A DNA stretch of 49,588 nt from Bacteroidales bacterium (GTDB lineage: Bacteria > Bacteroidota > Bacteroidia > Bacteroidales > UBA4181), in NCBI GenBank assembly GCA_017523725.1, contig JAFWVY010000061.1:1-49588 (forward strand), given 5' to 3'. This document shows, piece by piece, positions 38,032-44,729 of the stretch. The notes under the pieces are model-generated. The model made no database searches. It had not been told where the DNA came from and was given only the letters and a program-made list of their open reading frames with translations. How positions within the stretch are numbered: position 1 is the first letter of the stretch; every line of letters begins with the position of its first letter. The position numbers and the translations under genes were made by a program.

Positions 38032-39426
38032 TTATCGTTGAATATTGAAAAACTGTCTCATACCCGGAGGAGCCGGCACCTGGACGGGCGGATCGGCCGG
38101 GATCAGGAAATCGGCAGGCATCGGCGACGGATGCGCCGTATCGAACGTACCGGCGTCATCGGTCAGATGGGCCGCCAGTTCCGGCAGTGCGGAACGGATG
38201 CCTTCGACGATGCAGCGGGCGAACAGATAGCCGCCGTAGGTGGTCGAGTGAAGACCTTCCACATAGGCTTTGGGCGCGGCTTCCGCCCCGAGTCCGGCGG
38301 CAAGTTCCACGCTCATGCGGTTGAGGTCGATGAGCGCGCAACCGGCCAGTTCCGCCGCTTCGCGGGCACCCTGCGGATAGTCGCGCATACCCTCGATGTT
38401 GGCTTCGCCGGTCTGCATGTTGAGTTTGGTCATTGGTGTAACAATGACCGGGATGCCGCCCATCCGTGCAACCTCAAGCGCATAAGTGGCCAGCAGCCAC
38501 TTATAGTCGGTCAGGGCGTCGGCATAGGTGTTGATCCAGTTGCCGGCATGGTCATCGACCGGCCACATGGCGTCGTGGCCGTTCCGGTTCAGGTCGTTGT
38601 GCCCGAACTGGATGAAGACATAGTCACCGGGCTTGATCTGGTCGGTCACCTTGTCCCAGCGGCGCTGAAAACGGAATCCCTTGGCCGTCTGGCCGGACTC
38701 GGCGTGGTTGGCCACCGACACGGTCGGCTTGAACCAGCGTGTCAGATGCTGCCCCCAGGTGCCGTAGGGTTCGGTCACCTGGTCGGTCACCGTGGAGTCG
38801 CCGATGAGGAACACCGTCACGACATCGTCGGCGGGCACAATGGTCACGGCCGCCACACAGGGATGCTCATCGCTGAAACGCAGCGTCAGCCGGTCGTCCC
38901 ACGTGGCCGTCACCGGCAGGTTGGTGGCCGGATCCCATTCCCTGACATCCAGTTTCATGGTGTTGCCCGGCGAGAGTTCCGGCGTGCGGATGTTGACCGT
39001 GAAGGTACAGATGACGGTTTCCTTCCGGGCCGTCGCAACGCGCTCGGCCATGAGCCGGCGTTCCTCAGCCTTGACGGTAGTCAGCGATGTGCCTTCAGGA
39101 TCGCCCAGGGTGACGGTCACCCGGTAATTGCCTTCCGGCAGCTTGACAGAAAATTTGAACACGCCGGACGCCGTGACGAAGTCGCGGGTCAGCGCATCAC
39201 CTTTCTTCCGGACGACGGCTTCCGGCTCGGCCGGGCCTTCGAATCCGTAACCCGATGCGTCTGTGTAGCGCATGTCGGGCAATACGGCGGTATAGCCTTC
39301 GGCCGCCTCGGAGGAACCGAAATCGAAGCGCCAGGCCGGTTGCGCCGTCCCTTCCGCCGGATAGCACGGAAGGGACAGCAGCAGACCCGCCAGCACGACA
39401 GCGAAGTAATGCCTTGACAACCGCAT
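38032..39426 (-). CDS. Rhamnogalacturonan acetylesterase (SGNH hydrolase)
   Basis: Removes acetyl groups from the galacturonate residues of rhamnogalacturonan so the lyases can act. The 464 residues have a signal peptide and an N-terminal beta-sandwich domain (PAWRFDFGSSEAAEGYTAV to about 200, resembling the galactose-binding-like module often found in these enzymes). The SGNH domain follows: block I FLIGDSTVTD with the Ser nucleophile near residue 210, block II glycine, block III FGHNDLNRNG. The last block reads VEGLHSTTYGG: His is present, but the usual Asp three residues before it is Glu. It lies six bases after lyase copy 2 and 12 before copy 1. Confidence 0.9.
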   Translation of the reverse strand: MRLSRHYFAVVLAGLLLSLPCYPAEGTAQPAWRFDFGSSEAAEGYTAVLPDMRYTDASGYGFEGPAEPEAVVRKKGDALTRDFVTASGVFKFSVKLPEGNYRVTVTLGDPEGTSLTTVKAEERRLMAERVATARKETVICTFTVNIRTPELSPGNTMKLDVREWDPATNLPVTATWDDRLTLRFSDEHPCVAAVTIVPADDVVTVFLIGDSTVTDQVTEPYGTWGQHLTRWFKPTVSVANHAESGQTAKGFRFQRRWDKVTDQIKPGDYVFIQFGHNDLNRNGHDAMWPVDDHAGNWINTYADALTDYKWLLATYALEVARMGGIPVIVTPMTKLNMQTGEANIEGMRDYPQGAREAAELAGCALIDLNRMSVELAAGLGAEAAPKAYVEGLHSTTYGGYLFARCIVEGIRSALPELAAHLTDDAGTFDTAHPSPMPADFLIPADPPVQVPAPPGMRQFFNIQR

Positions 39427-39432
39427 GGCAGT

Positions 39433-41382
39433 CTAGAATTCCAGTCGCAGATAGTCGTACATGACGCCGTCGTTCACCGGTCCGGCGGGCACCGTGATGG
39501 TCATGGTGTTGGTGCCCTGCTTGAGCAGCGTGGCATCGAACGTGAACTCGGTCTCGTACCAGATGCCCTGCGAACCGTGGCGGACAATCACATTGTCGCC
39601 TACCGAACGCAGCATCAGGATACCGGCATCCACACCGTTCACGGTCACCGGCAGACGGGTGGACGAAGTGCCGCACATGGCGACCCGCAGGATAGCCTGT
39701 CCGGATATCGGCTGTGAATCCATGTCGAAGGTGATTTCAAACGGGGTGGCCCGGCCGTTCGAGCGGATGCCGAAGAACGGCATCACCGTCGCGTTGGGAT
39801 CCTCGTTATGAGGCACCTGCATGAAGAACCAGTCTTTGCCGGGATCGCTCTGACCAACCACGAAATGCACGTCGTCGGGGAAAAGTTCGGCATATTTCAG
39901 CGCAATCTCCGGATCGCGGCGGGATTCTGCCCGGTAGAATTCGGAGGCGTTGCGGTTGGGAATACCGATTTCGAAAATCTGGCGGCCCTTGCGCACCGGC
40001 GTCCAGGTAAGCTCGCCCAGATCGACGGTCTTGCCGGCTTCGACGACGATGTCAGCCTGCGCAAACTCGCCGAGCACACCGTCCGTGAAGGCCCGCAGCG
40101 TATAGGTGCCGGGCACCACGTTGTTCAGCTGGAACGTACCGTCTGCAAGACCCTTGGTCCAGAACTGATAGTATTTGGCGTCGCGCTGCCACGAGGTGAT
40201 CACCTCGGGACCGGCCGGACGCGGCGACACGTAGTCGGCATGCGTCAGACCCACCTGCAGGTTGACGAAGTCGCCCTTGACCAGCGGATCCTGGAGCACC
40301 AGCTTGCCGGTGACCTGACCGCGCTTGACGGCATATTCGGGCGCCTTGACCCAGGTGAAAGGCCACTTGGCCGCCTCGACGGCCGCCTGCCGGCGGGCGT
40401 CAGCATAGATGGCGTCGTGGTCTTCGCCTTCGGTGACATAGATCAGGAAGGGTCCGATGACCTTGTTCCAGTCTTCACCGGCAGCCATATTGGCTTCAGC
40501 GCCGCCGTAATGGCTGCTGCGCCAGTAGTTCAGCACGCAGCCCGCCGCCTCGGCGTTGGTATCGCGGTGTCCCATGAACTCCACTTTGGTGGGGCCACCG
40601 CTCATGTATTCCATGGACGGGTTGATGTAGAACACGCCCACGTTCTTGGTGGTGCTGGACCATCCGAAGGCCGGGTTCTCCGACTGCACGGCCGTATAGA
40701 CATATTTGTCGCCGGCGTTGTGGTCTTTCGGATAATAGAAATCGACGTCCTTGTCCACGCTCATCCAGTCGAAGAACGGAGCCAGCTTGGCACAGTAGCG
40801 GGCTTCGCCGAACTGGGCCAGCGGATACGAGGCGGGATGGTTGAAGATGCAGTAGGTGTACACACCCGATGCGCCGCGTTCCAGCGCATAGCGGATCTCG
40901 ATGTCCACCTGCAGATCGCCGGCTGCGGCGTTGGTGCCGGGGCCGGTACCCATCTTGCGGCCTTCCGAAATGGCCTTGACCGAGACCTCGGCTATCTTGC
41001 CGCCGTTCTTGCGGGGGTTGATGGTGATGGTGGGAATGGCCGGCGCGGAGCCTCTCACGCCCATCGCGTCATGCGACCAGTAGCCGTGCGCACGGCCCGT
41101 GATGGTCGGGTTCTTCCAGTTCGGATTGTCGGGATTGGACGCGTCCTGCGGTTCGGGATGCGTATCGGGCGAAAGCGTCGTGGCGAACATTTCCTCGCCC
41201 TTGTAGCGCAGCGAGACCAGGTCGCCGGACACCTTCGACACGCGGGCCGTCACCGTCCCGTTGTCCATGATGTAGGTTTCGGCATCCTCGGTGAGCGTCA
41301 CCTTGGGCGTATTGTCGCAGGATGCCAGGCAGAACACCGCAAGGAGTCCCGCCGTCAGGTACAAAAAGAAATTTCTTTTCAT
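39433..41382 (-). CDS. PL4 family rhamnogalacturonan lyase, lipoprotein (copy 2)
   Basis: Paralogue of the protein at 36037-38019, 649 residues, with lipobox LASCDN (Cys 21). The same three domains are visible: lyase (VTLTEDAETYIMDNG, VSLRYKGEEMF, KVEFMGHRDTNAEAA, NYWRSSHYGGAEAN), fibronectin-like (GQVTGKLVLQDP, TFQLNNVVPGTYTLRAF) and carbohydrate-binding-like (QIFEIGIPNRNASEFY to YDYLRLEF). Differences concentrate in loops such as the segment after the first sheet (LSPDTHPEPQDASNP versus LTEDGKADLQKDPPG), so the pair may differ in substrate length or decoration (inference). The stop is TAG, useful as evidence that TAG terminates translation in this organism. It begins 27 bases after the esterase gene. 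Confidence 0.92.
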   Translation of the reverse strand: MKRNFFLYLTAGLLAVFCLASCDNTPKVTLTEDAETYIMDNGTVTARVSKVSGDLVSLRYKGEEMFATTLSPDTHPEPQDASNPDNPNWKNPTITGRAHGYWSHDAMGVRGSAPAIPTITINPRKNGGKIAEVSVKAISEGRKMGTGPGTNAAAGDLQVDIEIRYALERGASGVYTYCIFNHPASYPLAQFGEARYCAKLAPFFDWMSVDKDVDFYYPKDHNAGDKYVYTAVQSENPAFGWSSTTKNVGVFYINPSMEYMSGGPTKVEFMGHRDTNAEAAGCVLNYWRSSHYGGAEANMAAGEDWNKVIGPFLIYVTEGEDHDAIYADARRQAAVEAAKWPFTWVKAPEYAVKRGQVTGKLVLQDPLVKGDFVNLQVGLTHADYVSPRPAGPEVITSWQRDAKYYQFWTKGLADGTFQLNNVVPGTYTLRAFTDGVLGEFAQADIVVEAGKTVDLGELTWTPVRKGRQIFEIGIPNRNASEFYRAESRRDPEIALKYAELFPDDVHFVVGQSDPGKDWFFMQVPHNEDPNATVMPFFGIRSNGRATPFEITFDMDSQPISGQAILRVAMCGTSSTRLPVTVNGVDAGILMLRSVGDNVIVRHGSQGIWYETEFTFDATLLKQGTNTMTITVPAGPVNDGVMYDYLRLEF

Positions 41383-41409
41383 GATAGGTTTATAAAGAAT
41401 TGTCTATGA

Positions 41410-43776
41410 CTATTTGGTATGTTCTTTCAGCCAGTCGATGACCGCCTGCTGCTCGGCCGTGTTGAACCGGGCATAGTCTTCGGGCGACTGCAGCGTGATG
41501 TTCTGTTCGGCCTTTTTCCATTTATAGACCGTCCGGGCGCGTTCCACCGCCGCACGGACACCGGCGACGTCGGCATCGCGGTCTTTGGTGTTCTGCACCA
41601 CCAGCACGTTACGCGGGGCTATCATGGCCATCAGGGCGTCGTAGTCGTACGGCACCCGTGTCTCGTTGCCTTCGAAAAGGTTCAGGCGCGGCGCCAGGGC
41701 ATAGACGTCGCCGAAACGCTTGAGGCCCATCGTACCGTTGGCCTTCGTGTCGGTCCGCATCGGCGTGAAGCCGCAGACCGAAATGACGTTCTTGATGCGT
41801 TCGTCCAGGGCGGCGCCGTACAGCGCGACCGTACCGCCCATGGTGTAACCCAGCACGGAAATGTTAGAGGCATCGATCATGGCGTCGCGTTCGAGGGCGT
41901 CCACCGCACTCTTCAGTTCATCGACCATCTTGCCCAGCCGGGACCAGTTCGGGAAGCGGTTGTAGAAATCGGCGTATTCGTCGTAACGGCCGCCGAAGCC
42001 CGTCTGGTTGAAGGCCAGCACCGCATAGCCGGCTTCGGGGAAGGCCAGCACCGGGTGCGGATCGCGGCGGTAAACCCACATATAGCCAAGCGGGAAGTTA
42101 TAACCGTGCAGCCAGATGACGACCGGCAGTTTGACCGTATCGGGCACGTCGGCCGGGAAATACATGTCGCCGGTGATGTTGTCGCCGAACGAGATACGCT
42201 TCGAGGCCACTTTGTCCTTGGCCGGGGCCACCCAGCCGAATTCGCCGCTGCTGCGGGCCACCACCCACGTGGGAACATCGGGCGCCAGCTGGCCGGGATT
42301 GGCCGAACCGTTCTTGGCCAGTTCGATCGGACCCGGACGGCGCGAAGCCGCACCGCCGCCGAAACCGCCGAAACCGCCAAATCCGCCGAAACCGCCGAAG
42401 CCACCGCCGCGGGTTGCTGTCATGGTCACCGGGCGGTCACCCAGCATGGAAAGCACCGATGCGCGCAGCTGGTCGAGGTTGGCATCCCATACCTTGAGCG
42501 ATTTGGCCAGCGGTTCGTCGGTCTTGTGCTCGGGATACTGCTGCGGGTCGATCTTCGAACCTGCTTTCTTTTTCCAGTCATCGTAGCTCCAGGTATAGAG
42601 GAACTCGTAATTCCATTTTTTGTTACTCCGGCCGAACTGGACATCGAGGAAGTCCAGCATCTTTTCCTGGTCGTTGCTGCCGTGGAAACCGGGCACGTGC
42701 ATCAGGCTCATGCGGTCTTCGGCACCGTAGCGTGCATAGACTTTGAGGGCCGAATTATAGGCCTGTTCCATGGCCCAGCCGTTGGCCACCTCGTCGTTCA
42801 GGCCCCATTCCATCAGGATGGCGCGCGGGGCGATCAGCGCGAGGAACAGGTTGGCATCCACCGGCAGGCGGTCTTCCTGACCGGAGAAGAAGCGCAGACG
42901 CGGCACGAACCAGCCAGGGAACATGCGGGTGGTGCTTTCGATACCTTCGCCACCGCCGCGTTCACCGGAGAAACGCCAGGGCACCACGCCGCCGACACCG
43001 GTACTTCCGGCCAGCACCGCCGCGAAACGGTCGTCGAAGGCCGCCGCGATGGTCGCCATCTTGCCGTCGCGCGAATAGCCGAAAATGGCCACTTGTTCCA
43101 TGTTCACTTCGGGCACCGTAGCCAGATAGTCAAGCACGATACGGGCCACCCACGCCCGGCGGGGCAGGGTCGCGAAATCGTATCCGGGATAGAGTTCCTG
43201 CAGGTTGGCGGCATCGTCCGAGAAATCGCTGCCGGCGTATCCGGCCGAGATGTATCCGCGGCGCAGCAGGCTGTTGCCCCAGCCCTGGAGCGAGGGCGTC
43301 AGCAGCACCGGATACTTCGAGCCGGGCATACCGGTGGGCACGGTGATGCTCACCCGCACACTGCCCTTGTTCTCCGGACCGAAATGCAGGGTGACGCTGC
43401 GGCTGTAATAGCCTTCGCCGGAACTCTCAGAGGTCACCTCCACCTCGAAAGTGGAAGGCTTGGGCGGCATCGTGCCGAGCATGTATTTTTCGTAGAGCGC
43501 CTTGATTTCGTTGCGGCGTTTCTCCCAGTCGGCCGCCGAAGGGCCTACCGGGGTTCCGTCTTCGAAAGTCAGCGGGTCGGGCAGGAAATTGTTCGAGGGC
43601 AGCTGGTCGAAATCCGGCGGCAGTTCGCCGGTTTTCTGCTGCCATGCAGTGAATTCGGGCACTTCGGGCAGCGCCTCGTTCATCCAGTCGAGATATGCCT
43701 GACGTTCCTGTTCCGTCATGGCAAAAGCCGTCGCTGTGAGCAACAGACCAATCAGTAATGAAAATGTTTTTCTCAT
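41410..43776 (-). CDS. Two-module alpha/beta-hydrolase esterase (CE15-like plus second hydrolase)
   Basis: Exported 788-residue protein (signal peptide ending ATAFA). Module 1 (about 25-430) resembles CE15 glucuronoyl esterases: FGYSRDGKMATIAAAFD with the Ser nucleophile near 234, GVVPWRFSGERGGGEG, DRLPVDANLFLALIAPRAIL and the PGFHGSNDQ histidine. Module 2 (about 480-788) is another alpha/beta hydrolase (LPVVIWLHGYNFPLGY, GYAVLAFNQTGFGGR) whose elbow reads LGYTMGGTVA, with Thr where Ser is expected. A glycine-phenylalanine linker of GGF repeats (about 455-475) joins them. First gene of the lyase operon; it could remove methyl or acyl esters from uronic acids in pectin. Which module is active, and on what, cannot be read from sequence. 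Confidence 0.85.
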   Translation of the reverse strand: MRKTFSLLIGLLLTATAFAMTEQERQAYLDWMNEALPEVPEFTAWQQKTGELPPDFDQLPSNNFLPDPLTFEDGTPVGPSAADWEKRRNEIKALYEKYMLGTMPPKPSTFEVEVTSESSGEGYYSRSVTLHFGPENKGSVRVSITVPTGMPGSKYPVLLTPSLQGWGNSLLRRGYISAGYAGSDFSDDAANLQELYPGYDFATLPRRAWVARIVLDYLATVPEVNMEQVAIFGYSRDGKMATIAAAFDDRFAAVLAGSTGVGGVVPWRFSGERGGGEGIESTTRMFPGWFVPRLRFFSGQEDRLPVDANLFLALIAPRAILMEWGLNDEVANGWAMEQAYNSALKVYARYGAEDRMSLMHVPGFHGSNDQEKMLDFLDVQFGRSNKKWNYEFLYTWSYDDWKKKAGSKIDPQQYPEHKTDEPLAKSLKVWDANLDQLRASVLSMLGDRPVTMTATRGGGFGGFGGFGGFGGFGGGAASRRPGPIELAKNGSANPGQLAPDVPTWVVARSSGEFGWVAPAKDKVASKRISFGDNITGDMYFPADVPDTVKLPVVIWLHGYNFPLGYMWVYRRDPHPVLAFPEAGYAVLAFNQTGFGGRYDEYADFYNRFPNWSRLGKMVDELKSAVDALERDAMIDASNISVLGYTMGGTVALYGAALDERIKNVISVCGFTPMRTDTKANGTMGLKRFGDVYALAPRLNLFEGNETRVPYDYDALMAMIAPRNVLVVQNTKDRDADVAGVRAAVERARTVYKWKKAEQNITLQSPEDYARFNTAEQQAVIDWLKEHTK
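42352..42411 (-). repeat. 9-bp tandem repeat encoding the GGF linker
   Basis: Five or more units of a 9-base motif, CCGCCGAAA on the plus strand with minor variants, encode consecutive Gly-Gly-Phe triplets between the two esterase modules. Repeat units of three codons keep frame when they slip, so linker length may vary between strains. Confidence 0.85.
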
Positions 43777-43797
43777 AGTTAGAAATTATAAAGGCAA

Positions 43798-43805
43798 CAA
43801 AGATA
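43798..43805 (-). promoter_or_regulatory. Promoter -7 box of the rhamnogalacturonan operon
   Basis: TATCTTTG on the minus strand fits TAnnTTTG, 21 bases before the esterase ATG at 43776. The genes 43776 to 36037 are spaced by 27, 6 and 12 bases and end at one terminator, so a four-gene transcript is likely. Confidence 0.65.
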
Positions 43806-43882
43806 TAAAACAATGTCATAGATGGAATGGAAAAGTAACCGACATGCCGTAAAAAAAAACTGTTATCACAGCCCGAAAAAGC

Positions 43883-43890
43883 TATTTTTG
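43883..43890 (+). promoter_or_regulatory. Promoter -7 box of the CBM9-like gene
   Basis: TATTTTTG on the plus strand fits TAnnTTTG, 23 bases before the ATG at 43914. With the minus-strand box at 43798 it forms a divergent promoter region (43777-43913). Confidence 0.6.
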
Positions 43891-43913
43891 CAAAGACTTT
43901 TTCCGGATTATCC

Positions 43914-44591
43914 ATGCCGTCCTCCAAAAACTCCTTTCCATCCGGCCTGCCGACGCTGCAACTGCCCCATATCCAGACGGTCAGTAAGGCAGCCGACATA
44001 CCCGGGTGTTTCGCCCGGACGGGTCTCGCCTACACCGCCATCGACACGGTCAACTGGCCCGGTGCATTTCCCGAACACCCGGAGGCATGGTTCGCCGCAG
44101 CACACGACGGCCGCCGTATCCTGCTGCATTTCAAGGTTCAGGAAGCGCTGACGGGGGCCCGCACTGCCGATGACGACGGACCGGTCTGGGAAGATTCGTG
44201 CGTGGAGTTTTTCTGCGCACCGGACGGAGACGGCTACTACAACCTGGAGTGCAACTGCATCGGCCGGCTGCACCTGGCCTACGGAAGCGGACGGGAGAAC
44301 CGTACTGTGGCGCCCGCAGATCTGACGGCGCAGATCGACCGCTGGACCTCGCTCGGACACGATCCGTTCCCGCTGCGGCACGTGCCGGAATGGGAACTGG
44401 CGCTGGCCGTGCCCGCCGAAGCCTTTTTCCGGCAAAGCCTCTCCCCGCTTTCCGGCCGGCGGATGAAAGGCAATGTCTATGGCATGGGCGGCCGACCCGT
44501 CCGGCCGCACTACCTGAGCCTGTTTCCCGTCCACAGCGAAAAGCCCGACTTCCACCGACCGGAATGTTTTTCCGATTTTATCTTTCTATAA
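43914..44591 (+). CDS. CBM9-like carbohydrate-binding fold protein
   Basis: 225 residues without a signal peptide or membrane segment. The sequence has the order of the CBM9-like beta-sandwich known from Bacteroidetes: TVNWPGAFPEHPEAWFAAAHDG near the N-terminus, ILLHFKVQE, DSCVEFFCAPDGDGYYNLECNCIGRLHLAYG in the middle and MKGNVYGMG with HYLSLFPV near the end. Proteins of this type usually occur as export modules on xylanases or as lone proteins of unknown role; a lone copy without a signal peptide points to a cytoplasmic or unconventional function. It is divergent from the rhamnogalacturonan operon, sharing a 137-base promoter region. Sugar specificity is unknown. Confidence 0.8.
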   Translation: MPSSKNSFPSGLPTLQLPHIQTVSKAADIPGCFARTGLAYTAIDTVNWPGAFPEHPEAWFAAAHDGRRILLHFKVQEALTGARTADDDGPVWEDSCVEFFCAPDGDGYYNLECNCIGRLHLAYGSGRENRTVAPADLTAQIDRWTSLGHDPFPLRHVPEWELALAVPAEAFFRQSLSPLSGRRMKGNVYGMGGRPVRPHYLSLFPVHSEKPDFHRPECFSDFIFL

Positions 44592-44671
44592 TATTCTACT
44601 AATCAGTGGTTTATAATAAAAGCACTTCTCTCATCGTCCAACAGTTGCAGCGGCATCTGAAGAATAATTCA

Positions 44672-44679
44672 TATCTTTG
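44672..44679 (+). promoter_or_regulatory. Promoter -7 box of the metallopeptidase-barrel gene
   Basis: TATCTTTG fits TAnnTTTG and lies 50 bases before the ATG at 44730. The interval 44592-44729 contains no other credible feature. Confidence 0.6.
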
Positions 44680-44729
44680 TTAAATTATACGGCAAACGCC
44701 GTTCAACCCGACAGAGAAGACCCATACCG

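Noticed and set aside
42352..42411. Short tandem repeats as a CRISPR array
   Set aside because: Unit is 9 bases with no spacers, and it encodes an in-frame GGF linker.
41419..43758. 779-codon frame antisense to the esterase
   Set aside because: Mirror of the coding strand with no family likeness.
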